The notes under the pieces were generated by a model, which was given only the letters and a program-made list of their open reading frames with translations, ran no database searches and was not told the DNA's origin. The position numbers were made by a program, and so were the translations under genes. Below, in pieces: positions 41,767-51,218 of a DNA stretch of 64,000 nucleotides. The DNA is taken from NCBI RefSeq assembly GCF_000826685.1, contig NZ_JROO01000037.1, positions 1-64,000 of the forward strand. The letters run 5' to 3'. This DNA comes from Streptomonospora alba (GTDB taxonomy: Bacteria > Actinomycetota > Actinomycetes > Streptosporangiales > Streptosporangiaceae). Each line of letters begins with the position of its first letter. The first letter of the stretch is position 1.

Positions 41767-43209
41767 ATGAGCACATCAGCCGACATCGGTGTCACCGGCC
41801 TGGCCGTGATGGGCAGCAACCTCGCCCGCAATCTGGCCCGGAACGGCAATACCGTGGCTGTCCACAACCGCACTCCCGCCAAGACCCGGTCCCTGGTCGA
41901 GGACTTCGGGGACGAGGGCGCCTTCGTGCCCGCCGAGTCGCCGCAGGAGTTGGTCGCCTCACTGAAACGGCCGCGGCGCCTGATCACCATGGTCAAGGCC
42001 GGTGAGGCCACCGACGCCGTCATCGGCGAGTTCGCCCCGCTGCTGGAGGAGGGTGACGTCGTCGTCGACGGCGGCAACGCCCACTTCGCCGACACCCGCC
42101 GCCGCGAGCGCGAACTGCGCGAGCGCGGAATCCACTTCGTGGGCGCGGGAATCTCCGGCGGCGAGGAGGGGGCGCTGCGCGGCCCCAGCATCATGCCCGG
42201 AGGCTCGGCCGAGGCCTACGCCTCGCTCGCGCCGATGCTGGAAAGCATCGCGGCCGAGGCCCCCGACGGCGCGCCCTGCACCACCCACGTGGGCACCGAC
42301 GGCGCCGGCCACTTCGTCAAGATGGTGCACAACGGCATCGAGTACGCCGACATGCAGCTCATCGGCGAGGCCTTCCACCTGCTGCGCGACGTCGCCGGCT
42401 ACACGCCCGAGCAGATCGCCGACGTGTTCGGCACCTGGAACCGCGGGCGGCTGGACTCCTACCTGATGGAGATCTCCGCTCAGGTGCTGACCCACACCGA
42501 CGCCGAGACCGGCGCACCCTTCGTCGACGCGGTCGCCGACAGCGCCGAGCAGAAGGGCACCGGCCGCTGGACGGTGCAGACGGCCCTTGAGCTGGGAGTA
42601 CCGGTCTCGGGCATCGCCGAAGCCGTGTTCGCCCGCTCCCTGTCCGGCCACGGAGTCCTGCGCGCCGCGTCCTCGGGACTGCCGGGGCCGCGGGCCGAGG
42701 CGATGGAGAGCGACGCTGCGGGGCGCTTCGCCGACCAGATCGAGCAGGCGCTCTACGCCTCGAAACTCGTCTCCTACGCCCAGGGTTGGCACATGATGCG
42801 GGCCGGCGCCCAGGAGTACGACTGGGACATCGACCTGGGGGCGGTCGCCGCGATCTGGCGCGGCGGGTGCATCATCCGGGCGGCCTTCCTGGACCGGGTC
42901 CGCGCCGCCTACGCCGCCGACCCGGGCCTGACCACACTGCTCGCCGACGAGGGCTTCTCCCGGGAGCTGGGCCGTGCCCAGGGCGACTGGCGTGCCGTCG
43001 TGGCCACGGCCACCCGCCACGGGGTTCCCGTGCCGGGCTTCTCGGCGGCGCTGTCCTACTACGACACGCTGCGCGCGGGCCGGCTCCCGGCCGCCCTCAC
43101 CCAGGCCCAGCGCGACTTCTTCGGCGCCCACACCTACCGCCGCGTCGACCGCGAAGGCGTCTTCCACACCCGCTGGGGCGGCGACCGCGGCGAGGAGCGC
43201 GCCGACTGA
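41767..43209 (+). CDS. gnd: 6-phosphogluconate dehydrogenase, decarboxylating
   Basis: 480 aa, full-length long-form enzyme. GVTGLAVMGSNLARNLARNG is the NADP-binding start; GAGISGGEEGALRGPSIMPGG is the 6PG-site signature, and DGAGHFVKMVHNGIEYADMQ carries the catalytic Lys/Glu segment; a C-terminal all-helical dimer domain follows. Converts 6-phosphogluconate to ribulose 5-phosphate, CO2 and NADPH in the pentose phosphate pathway. ATG 41767 with GGGGAG upstream. Stands alone; no zwf or tkt next to it. Confidence 0.97.
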   Translation: MSTSADIGVTGLAVMGSNLARNLARNGNTVAVHNRTPAKTRSLVEDFGDEGAFVPAESPQELVASLKRPRRLITMVKAGEATDAVIGEFAPLLEEGDVVVDGGNAHFADTRRRERELRERGIHFVGAGISGGEEGALRGPSIMPGGSAEAYASLAPMLESIAAEAPDGAPCTTHVGTDGAGHFVKMVHNGIEYADMQLIGEAFHLLRDVAGYTPEQIADVFGTWNRGRLDSYLMEISAQVLTHTDAETGAPFVDAVADSAEQKGTGRWTVQTALELGVPVSGIAEAVFARSLSGHGVLRAASSGLPGPRAEAMESDAAGRFADQIEQALYASKLVSYAQGWHMMRAGAQEYDWDIDLGAVAAIWRGGCIIRAAFLDRVRAAYAADPGLTTLLADEGFSRELGRAQGDWRAVVATATRHGVPVPGFSAALSYYDTLRAGRLPAALTQAQRDFFGAHTYRRVDREGVFHTRWGGDRGEERAD

Positions 43210-43244
43210 CCGCCGGCACCGGGGCCGGGGCCGGGGGCCGGCGG
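43210..43244. terminator. Hairpin between convergent gnd and ABC permease genes
   Basis: 8-bp stem CCGCCGGC (43210-43217) with GCCGGCGG (43237-43244) around a G-rich 19-base loop, immediately after the gnd stop and 9 bp from the stop of the convergent gene. Confidence 0.55.
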
Positions 43245-43253
43245 CTCCGGTCC

Positions 43254-44065
43254 CTACCGGGCCCCGCGCCGCATGCGCCGCGTGCCCAGAACCAGCCCCG
43301 CCAGCGCCACCGCGGCGGCGGCCGAGGCGCCGTGCAGGACGGCGGCCTCGGTGAAGCTGCCGGCGAACAGCGCCCGTGCGGCCTCGGCCACGTAGGAGAC
43401 GGGGTTGACCGCCGCGGCCGCCTGCAGCCAGACCGGGCCGTGGTCCAGCGGCAGCAGCACGCCTGACAGCAGAAGCAGCGGGAACAGCAGCATCTGGGTG
43501 ACACCGTAGAACAGCTCGCCGTCGGGCTGGGAGGCCATCGCCAGCACGAACGACAGCGCACCCAGCCCCACGCCGAAGACGGTCAGCAGCGCCGTGCCCG
43601 CCAGCGCCCCCAGCCAGTGCGGTTCGAAGCCCAGCGGCACCGCCAGCGCCACGATCAGCACGGCCTGCACCGCCAGCACCGCCGACTCCTTCAACGTCCG
43701 CCCGATCAGCATGGCCGTGCGGTTGAGCGGGCTGACCAGCATCCGCTCCAGGGAACCGCCGAGCAGTTCGACCAGCAGGGTGTAGCCGGACATCATCGGG
43801 CCGAACAGGCACAGCATCACCAGGATGCCGGGTACGAACCACTGCCAGGGCGACTGCCCGCCGGCGAATCCGCCCGCGCCGCCGAGCAGCGGACCGAACA
43901 GGAACAGGAACAGCAGCGGCTGCACCATCGAGAAGGCGAGGCCCAGCGGCTCGCGCACGACCGGGGTGACCTCCCGCAGGAACACCGTCCAGGTGTCGTG
44001 CAGGAAGGAGCCGCCCGTGGTCGGCCGGGGTTCGGCGGGAGCCGCCCCGCCGTTCGGGGATCCGT

Positions 44066-44069
<4 letters not shown>
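43254..44069 (-). CDS. ABC-2 type efflux permease (DrrB-like)
   Basis: 271 aa, about six membrane helices. FLREVTPVVREPLGLAFSMVQPLLFLFLF at the N-terminus and the ABC-2 motif near NPVSYVAEAARALF are typical of DrrB/daunorubicin-resistance permeases. GTG 44069 overlaps the ATPase stop as GTGA. With the ATPase it forms a drug-type exporter; the substrate is unknown. Confidence 0.92.
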
Positions 44070-45043
<974 letters not shown>

Positions 45044-45507
45044 CGGCCCTCCGTTGATTTCTGCGCCCGCGAATCCGGGCATAGTGAGCAGACCCCGGTA
45101 TGGGGGGGTCGAGGAACGAATCGATTCTCAATCCGAGGACGCGGTGGAGGCAAACGTGAACGTGGTGTTCATGTTTGCTGTGACCTGCGAAAACAAAACC
45201 TCTACAGCAGAGGGCGGAACCTCGGTTTCCGGCCTTTTCTGCGCGCCTGCCTGGAGGTTCGCGAATAAATCGAATGGAAATCCGAATTCACGGCCGCCGT
45301 AGGGACGCAGAGGGGACCTCGCCCTCGACGGCATGCGGGCCGCGCTGGGGTCCTGACCTCGGCGGGAATCCCGGTGCGGGCCGGTGGTTTCGCGTGGCGG
45401 GAGCGCTGGGCCGGCCCTTGGCCTGCCCGCGTCTTCTCCGCATCGCTCCCCCGCGCCTTCGGGACCCGCCGTGACGCGCGGACGTGGACGGTTCCGGACT
45501 CCCGGCC
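45044..45507. other. Intergenic region upstream of the DrrAB operon
   Basis: 464 bases. Contains an AT-rich stretch (about 45140-45300) and a 10-bp palindrome GAATCGATTC (45118-45127), about 75 bp before the ATPase start, which may be regulatory. No gene supported. Confidence 0.45.
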
Positions 45508-45879
45508 CTACCGGCGGCGCTCGGCCTGGTCGAGGTAGGCGGCGATGCGCCGGTTGGTGCGCTTCTCGTCTACCTCGGCTTGCAAGGGGTTGGCGTGGCG
45601 GTTCGGTTGCCAGACGGCGACGCGCCCGTCTTGCATGACCTTGGTGCGCACGGAACAGGACAGGAGGCGTCCGGCGCGGCGCCCGGCTTTGCGGGCCAGG
45701 GTGCGCTGTTGGTCGGTGGAACAGGCGATGACGGCGGCTCCGGCGGCCTTCAGCTCCTCGGCGATGATCCGGGCGCGCTCCTCGTGCTCTTGGGCTTGGG
45801 CGCGTTCGTGGGCCTCGTGGCGGCGCTTGGCTGCGCGGACGCTGGGCGCGGAGTCGATCGGGCGAACCTCGTCGGCCAT
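45508..45879 (-). CDS. Small charged, mostly helical protein, unknown function
   Basis: 123 aa. The first half is a long charged helix (SVRAAKRRHEAHERAQAQEHEER), followed by AACSTDQQRTLARKAGRRAGR, a strand-rich VAVWQPNRHANPLQ part and a basic tail. The ribosome site before ATG 45879 is weak. Composition and length are compatible with a real actinobacterial orphan; no family recognised. Confidence 0.55.
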   Translation of the reverse strand: MADEVRPIDSAPSVRAAKRRHEAHERAQAQEHEERARIIAEELKAAGAAVIACSTDQQRTLARKAGRRAGRLLSCSVRTKVMQDGRVAVWQPNRHANPLQAEVDEKRTNRRIAAYLDQAERRR

Positions 45880-46486
45880 GGCCCGATGCTACCGGGCGGC
45901 CCGGCGCCGGCGGGTGCCGTTCGGTGCCTTCACGTGGCCGGTGGCTGCGCGGGCGGCGCACCCGGCCCGGCCGTAGCGGGCGGGAGGCCGCAAAGGCGCG
46001 GGGAGGGCACCGTGCGAGCACGCGACGGAGTCGCGCCCAGCGCGAGCCGCAGCGGCGGCCGGACGACCGGCGGCTGCGGCTCGCGGCGCGGGCCCGCCCG
46101 CGCGATGCGCGGACGGGCCCGGGAAAGACTCCCGCGCGCGTTGGTAAAGTCTCGGCGCGCACCCGTACGTTTCCAGACCACGCGCCAACCGCGGCCGCCC
46201 GGCGGCTGGTTGGTGCGTCGGTTCCTCGGGCGAACCCAGTGTCAGAGTCCGTCTGCGACCCGGCGCAGTGCGGGGCGACGCGGCTTCCCTAATCGCTTCT
46301 GCCCCTGGTCTGAGGTTTGTATGCGCGGCGTAAAGAGAAAACGGTCCGCCCGCGCGGAACGCGGGCAGACCTGCTTGATCGTTCAGGGGAAGTTGTAACA
46401 GCCTGCTCAGCCCGTGGTGCCTCCTCCTGTTCGGCACGCCCCGATCCCGCGACTCGGACAGGGGGTCGGCGGCGTCGGAGAACCGG
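45880..46486. other. Gene-poor stretch between a small helical gene and a DUF574 methyltransferase
   Basis: 607 bases with no supported gene. A hairpin GCCCGCG-CGGAA-CGCGGGC (46348-46366) could end the methyltransferase transcript. Third-position bias is absent and reading frames are interrupted or of odd composition. Confidence 0.45.
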
Positions 46487-47344
46487 TCAGGGCTTGCGCC
46501 CCACGGCGCAGAACGCGTCGACCTCCGGCGGAGCGGCGCCGTCGGGCCCGGGTTCCGGGCGCCAGCGCGAGGTCGAGACGACGCCGGGCTCCAGCACCTC
46601 CAAGCCGGTGAAGAACCGGGCGATCTGTTCCGGGCTGCGCAGGGTGATCGGCGGCGTGGCGCTCTCGTTCCACCGGCGCACGGCCTCGTCGGAGACCTCG
46701 CCGTGCACGACGTTGGTGTCGTGGGCGAGCACCAGGTAGCTGCCGGAGGGCAGCGCGTCGACCAGGCGGCCGACGACCGCATAGGGGTCGCCGGAGTCGG
46801 GGATGTGCTCGACGACCCCGAGCATGGTCAGCGCGATCGGGCGGTTCAGGTCCAGCGTGCGCGCTGCGGCCTGCAGGACGGCGTCGGCGTCGAGCAGGTC
46901 GCCGTGGATGTAGTCGGTGCCACCCTCGGGGGTGCTCGCCAGCAGCGCGCGGGCGTGGGCGTGGATCAGCGGGTCGTTGTCGACGTAGACGATCCGCGCC
47001 TCGGGCGCGGCCGCCTGCGCCACCTCGTGGGTGTTGTCGGCGGTGGGCAGGCCGCTGCCGACGTCGAGGAACTGGCGGATGCCCGCATCGCGCACAAGGT
47101 GGGTGACGGCCCGGCCGAGGAAGGCGCGATCGGCGCGGGCGAGTTCGACGACCGTCGGCAGGAACTCGCGGATCCTGTCGCCCAGTTCGCGGTCGGCGGC
47201 GAAGTTGTCGGTGCCGCCGAGCCAGTAGTTCCACACGCGACCGGTGTGGGGGACCGTGGTGTCGACGTCGGGTATCACGTCTGGGCCGGAGGACGAAGCG
47301 CTGTCGGGCCGGGGCCGTGTGTCGTCGTCGCCTGGACTGTTCAT
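46487..47344 (-). CDS. DUF574 SAM-dependent methyltransferase
   Basis: 285 aa, family length. Typical start (VPHTGRVWNYWLGGTDNFAADRE), then FLDVGSGLPTADNTHEVAQ as the SAM-binding loop and IVYVDNDPLIHAHARALL for the ribose-binding acidic residue. This family is abundant in actinomycetes; its substrates are mostly unknown. ATG 47344 with AGGGG upstream. No operon partner. Confidence 0.94.
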   Translation of the reverse strand: MNSPGDDDTRPRPDSASSSGPDVIPDVDTTVPHTGRVWNYWLGGTDNFAADRELGDRIREFLPTVVELARADRAFLGRAVTHLVRDAGIRQFLDVGSGLPTADNTHEVAQAAAPEARIVYVDNDPLIHAHARALLASTPEGGTDYIHGDLLDADAVLQAAARTLDLNRPIALTMLGVVEHIPDSGDPYAVVGRLVDALPSGSYLVLAHDTNVVHGEVSDEAVRRWNESATPPITLRSPEQIARFFTGLEVLEPGVVSTSRWRPEPGPDGAAPPEVDAFCAVGRKP

Positions 47345-47537
47345 CGCATAACCCCTGGGGAGGGTGGAGGGCTGCACGTACGCGGCGGTGCGCGGTGCTG
47401 AGGGAGCACCGCCGCCGCGTCCATTTCTAGCAGCAAGGGGCGGGCGGGGGCGGTGCCCTCGCGAACCCCGTCGGCGCGACCGCCCCGCCGCTCCGGACGT
47501 GCGCGAAGCGCGTAGGGGCGGCGGAGCGGTGCGGCGA

Positions 47538-48269
47538 TCAGCCCAGTTCGGGGATGCGCGAGCCGTAGTGCTCCAGCAGCCCGGCGTTGGCCTCGTCGCC
47601 GCCGTGCATGTTGGAGGAGCGCCACAGCGGCAGTCGGCGGCCGCTCGCCGCGGCACGCGCGTGCAGTTCGGCGAGCAGCAGGTTCCACAGGAAGGTGTTG
47701 GCCAGGCTGGACAGCGCGCCCGTCTCGGGGTGCTGGGGCGGGTAGGCGACGTCGCCGGGGCTCACGCAGGTGTCGAGGACGTGGTCGGCTTCCTCGCCGA
47801 GGGTGGTGCCGGCGCGCGCCGGCGCCGCGGCGTTGCACTCGCGCGAGGTGACGGCGACGACGGGGATCCTGCGGTCGGCGGCCGCGCGCGCCATCTCAAC
47901 GGGGTAGAAGTTGACGCCCGAGGTGGAGAAGACGAACAGCACGTCTCCCGGATCGGGCTTGGCGCGGTCCAGCACCTCGGCGGCCAGCCCTTGCCGGCGT
48001 TCGGCGGCGGTGCTGGAGGACGCGCCGTTGACCAGCAGCAGCTGAGGCTCGTGCAGCGGTTTGACGGTGGCCAGCCCGCCGGCGCGGTGGAAGGCCTCGG
48101 TCACGGCGTTGAAGGAGTGGCCGGCCCCGGCGGCGAGGACCAACCCGCCGCCCTCGACCACCCGCTCCATCAGCACGTCGGCGACCTCGGACAGCGCTGC
48201 CGTGTTGCGCTCCTGGACCAGCGCGAGCCGATCGCGCATAAGCTCACCGAAGTCCGCTTCCTGGGTCAT
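47538..48269 (-). CDS. SIS-domain phosphosugar-binding protein (UPF0309 type)
   Basis: 243 aa. SIS fold: VVEGGGLVLAAGAGHSFNAVTEAFHRAGGL near the N-terminus, and VFSTSGVNFYPVEMARAA with the phosphosugar-binding STSG. The C-terminus ends in SSNMHGGDEANAGL, characteristic of the UPF0309 group. Probably isomerises or senses an amino-sugar phosphate. ATG 48269 with AAAGGA upstream, preferred over a start five codons earlier. Divergent from the ECF41 sigma gene. Confidence 0.9.
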   Translation of the reverse strand: MTQEADFGELMRDRLALVQERNTAALSEVADVLMERVVEGGGLVLAAGAGHSFNAVTEAFHRAGGLATVKPLHEPQLLLVNGASSSTAAERRQGLAAEVLDRAKPDPGDVLFVFSTSGVNFYPVEMARAAADRRIPVVAVTSRECNAAAPARAGTTLGEEADHVLDTCVSPGDVAYPPQHPETGALSSLANTFLWNLLLAELHARAAASGRRLPLWRSSNMHGGDEANAGLLEHYGSRIPELG

Positions 48270-48486
48270 GGGATCCTTTCGCATGGGTCTGTTGGCACGC
48301 CCGCGGCGGGCGGCGCAGCCGGAGGCCTCGTGCCGCCGATGCGGTCCCGGCTGGGGTCGGCGGTACGGTCCGGTCTATACCAGCTTCGCCCTTCGGTGAC
48401 GCCGCGTCAACGGACCCCGGGAGAGGAACCCGCGGAAGCCCTCCGCACCGACCGCCGCTCGGCACGCCGCAGGAGGCACCAGGCCG

Positions 48487-49545
48487 ATGTCACACAAGCG
48501 CCCGCTCTCTCGTCCTCACGGCGTGGACAGCGAAACGGAAACCGCCGCCGAGTTCCGCGCCCTGCGGCCGCGCCTGCTCTCGGTCGCCTACTCGCTGCTG
48601 GGCAGCGTGGATGAGGCCGAGGACGTGGTGCAGGAGGCCTGGCTGCGGCTGGACCGGACCCGGCATTGCGGAGAGCACGCCGAGATCGGTGACACCGCCG
48701 CCTGGCTGGTGACCGCCGTCTCCCGGCTGGCCCTGGACATCCTGCGCTCGGCGCGCCGGCGCAGGGAGGAGTACGTCGGCGAATGGCTGCCCGAACCCGT
48801 GGTGACGGGTCCGCCCGCGGCGCACGGCGAGAGGGGCGGCGACCCGGCCGACCGCGTCACCCTGGACGAGTCCATGAGCATGGCGATGCTCGTCGTCCTC
48901 GAGTCCCTCTCCCCCGCCGAACGCACCGCCTTCGTGCTGCATGACGTGTTCGGCCTGGCCTTCGACGAGGTGGGACGGGCCGTGGGACGCACTCCCGCGG
49001 CCTGCCGCCAGCTCGCCGCACGCGCTCGCAAGCACGTCGTCGCTCGTGCGCCGCGCTTCGACGTCGACGACGCCGAGCACCGCAGGGTCGTCGACGCGTT
49101 CCTGGCCGCCGTGCAGGGCGGCGACCTCGACGCCCTGGTAGCGCTGCTCGACCCCGGCGTGGTGCTGCGCTCCGACGGCGGCGGGGTGGTGCGCAGTGCG
49201 CGGCGGCCGATCCTGGGGGCCGGGAAGGTGGCGCGGTTCGTGCTGGGGGTCCGCTCCCGCTTCGGCGCCGGGCGGGAGCTGCGCGTGGCCCCGGTCAACG
49301 GGCGGCCGGGACTGATCGACCGGCACGAGGGACGTACCGAGGGGGTCTTCGCCTTCGCCGTCTCGGGCGGCCGGATCAGCGAAATCGACGTCGTGCTGAA
49401 CCCGCGAAAGCTGAAATGGGCGGAAGAGGCCGGTGGCGGCCGCGGGGCGGGGCTCGGAGCCGTCCGGTCCCCGCCCGATCACACGTCCACGAGCACGCGC
49501 CCCCTGGACGGCGACAGCCCCCGAGAAGCAGAGGAGCTTCCATGA
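48487..49545 (+). CDS. ECF41-family RNA polymerase sigma factor with SnoaL-like C-terminus
   Basis: 352 aa. Sigma region 2 (LRPRLLSVAYSLLGSVDEAED and VVQEAWLRLDR), the ECF41 linker mark YVGEWLPEP, region 4 (LSPAERTAFVLHDVFGLAFDEV), and a SnoaL-like extension (about 200-320) with DGGG and NPRKL, the conserved ECF41 motifs; the usual DGGGK is DGGGV here. In this family the extension controls sigma activity in place of a separate anti-sigma factor. The last 35 residues are extra and low-complexity. Stop overlaps the next start (ATGA). Confidence 0.94.
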   Translation: MSHKRPLSRPHGVDSETETAAEFRALRPRLLSVAYSLLGSVDEAEDVVQEAWLRLDRTRHCGEHAEIGDTAAWLVTAVSRLALDILRSARRRREEYVGEWLPEPVVTGPPAAHGERGGDPADRVTLDESMSMAMLVVLESLSPAERTAFVLHDVFGLAFDEVGRAVGRTPAACRQLAARARKHVVARAPRFDVDDAEHRRVVDAFLAAVQGGDLDALVALLDPGVVLRSDGGGVVRSARRPILGAGKVARFVLGVRSRFGAGRELRVAPVNGRPGLIDRHEGRTEGVFAFAVSGGRISEIDVVLNPRKLKWAEEAGGGRGAGLGAVRSPPDHTSTSTRPLDGDSPREAEELP

Positions 49546-50000
49546 CAGCACGTACGAACGTATTCGAGCAGGCACCGGCCGCCTACGAGGCCATGGTGGG
49601 CCTGGAGCGGTTCCTGGCGCAGAGCCCGCTGCCGCACTCCACCCTCGAACTGGTCAAGCTGTGCGCCAGCCAGATCAACGGCTGCGCCTTCTGCGTCGAC
49701 ATGCACACCAAGAGCGCCCAGAAGTCCGGTGAAAGCACGGACCGCCTGTTCGCCGTGGCTGTGTGGCGCGAGTCGCCGCTGTTCACCGACGCCGAGCGGG
49801 CGGCGCTGGCGCTGACCGAGGAGGCCACCCGCCTGGCCGATCCCGGCGAGTCCGTTCCCGACGCCGTGTGGCAGGAGGCGGCGCGCCACTACGACGAGCC
49901 GACCCTCGCTGCGCTGGTCGTGGCCATCTCGACCATCAACGCCTGGAACCGCATCGCCGTGACCACCCGGATGCCACCGGGCTCGCACACCCCGTCCTGA
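49542..50000 (+). CDS. Carboxymuconolactone decarboxylase-like (AhpD-fold) protein
   Basis: 152 aa. Contains the redox pair in GCAFCVDMHTKSA (CxxC-x3-H) of AhpD-like alkylhydroperoxidases. Start overlaps the ECF41 stop by 4 bp, so the two are coupled. Such genes (carboxymuconolactone decarboxylase, oxidoreductase or epimerase) are the standard partner and main target of ECF41 sigma factors. Likely peroxide or quinone redox role. Confidence 0.95.
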   Translation: MTARTNVFEQAPAAYEAMVGLERFLAQSPLPHSTLELVKLCASQINGCAFCVDMHTKSAQKSGESTDRLFAVAVWRESPLFTDAERAALALTEEATRLADPGESVPDAVWQEAARHYDEPTLAALVVAISTINAWNRIAVTTRMPPGSHTPS

Positions 50001-50421
50001 CACGCCGGTACCGCGGTCCCGCCTCCGGGCGGGGCCGCGGAGGCCGTCCCCGCCCGGAGGCGGCGTGCGCACCGGCGTAGGGCGGACACGTCCGCAGCGG
50101 CGGGGCGGTTCGGTTCGTGAAACGGCTGTCGATAACGGCGATCGTGCTTGTTCAGCCCTCGACCGAGCGGGTTTTCCGTACCCGCGGGTTCCTGGCGGGC
50201 AGTCCGGCACACCGGGTATCGGCACTGCAGCGGTCGATCGCACCCGCCGGGCGTTCTCCCGCCGCCGCGATCTCGCGAGGCCGGCGCATGTCCGGCTCCG
50301 GCCACCGGCCGACCGCTCCCCCGGAACGCGTCGTCCTGGACGGGCGTTGTCCCCGCAAGGGCGGTTCATCGCTGCTGCCGCCGGCAGCAGCCGCCGGCAA
50401 TCCACCGGAACGGATTCGGCC
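50001..50421. other. Intergenic region before the class I methyltransferase
   Basis: 421 bases with the terminator above and probably the methyltransferase promoter; no gene supported. Confidence 0.45.
50019..50063 (+). terminator. Hairpin terminator after the ECF41 operon
   Basis: 16-bp perfect stem (50019-50034 with 50048-50063) and a 13-base loop, 19 bp past the AhpD-like stop. Confidence 0.87.
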
Positions 50422-51093
50422 ATGTCACAATCCAACTCCCGACCCGACCGCCGACCCGGCGATTCCGATCCCGTCCTCGACGCGATGCGCGCCCACTGGG
50501 ACAGCCAGGCCCCCTCCTACGACCGGGCCATGGACCGCGTGGAGCGGCTGTTCGTCGGCGACGGCCGCTCATGGGTGTGCGGGCAGGCCCGCGGACGGAC
50601 CCTGGAAGTGGCCATCGGCACCGGGCGCAACCTGGAGCTCTACGGCGAGGACGTGGAACTGACGGGTATCGACCTGAGCCCGCGGATGCTGGACATCGCC
50701 CGGCGGCGCGCCAGAGGCATGGAGCACGTGGCGGCGCTGCGCGAGGCCGACGCCGAGCACCTGCCCTTCGCCGACGCCCACTTCGACACGGTCGTGGCCA
50801 CACTCTCGCTGTGCTCGGTGCCCGACGTCGGCGCGTCGGTGGCCGAGATGCGCCGGGTCCTGCGGCCGGGCGGCCGCCTGCTGCTGCTCGACCACGTGCG
50901 TCCGACCGTGGCACCGCTGCGCTGGGCGCTGCGCGGCCTGGAGTGGATCACCGCCCGCACCCAGCCCGGCAGCGGCGAGCGCTTCCTGCGCCGCCCGCTG
51001 GTGCAGGTGCGCGAGCAGGGCTTCACCGTCGAGGCCGACGAACGCTCCAAGGCCGGCGCCGTCGAACGGGTGAGCGCCGTGAAACCGGCTTAG
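50422..51093 (+). CDS. Class I SAM-dependent methyltransferase (UbiE-like)
   Basis: 223 aa. Methyltransferase_11 motifs: LEVAIGTGRNLELYG (motif I), LTGIDLSPRMLDIARRRA, LPFADAHFDTVVATLSLCSVPD (post-II) and LRPGGRLLLLDHVRP (III). The C-terminal segment is short, as in quinone or phospholipid methyltransferases of this type. Substrate unknown. Start ATG 50422; the ribosome site is weak (CCGGAACGGA). A FolC-like ligase gene follows 125 bp downstream. Confidence 0.9.
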   Translation: MSQSNSRPDRRPGDSDPVLDAMRAHWDSQAPSYDRAMDRVERLFVGDGRSWVCGQARGRTLEVAIGTGRNLELYGEDVELTGIDLSPRMLDIARRRARGMEHVAALREADAEHLPFADAHFDTVVATLSLCSVPDVGASVAEMRRVLRPGGRLLLLDHVRPTVAPLRWALRGLEWITARTQPGSGERFLRRPLVQVREQGFTVEADERSKAGAVERVSAVKPA

Positions 51094-51218
51094 GGGCCAC
51101 GGCAGGGCCGAAGGCGACCGCCGCCTACAGCGGCGCCGGTGCGGGCGGCCATAATGGCCTGTACCCGGTCGACGCCGTCGTGGCCGGGGCACTGCGGCGC
51201 CGAGAAGGAGTGGTACGT

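Noticed and set aside
46348-46366. Hairpin after the DUF574 methyltransferase gene as a separate terminator feature
   Set aside because: Short stem, 120 bp from the stop, no further support; mentioned only in the intergenic note.
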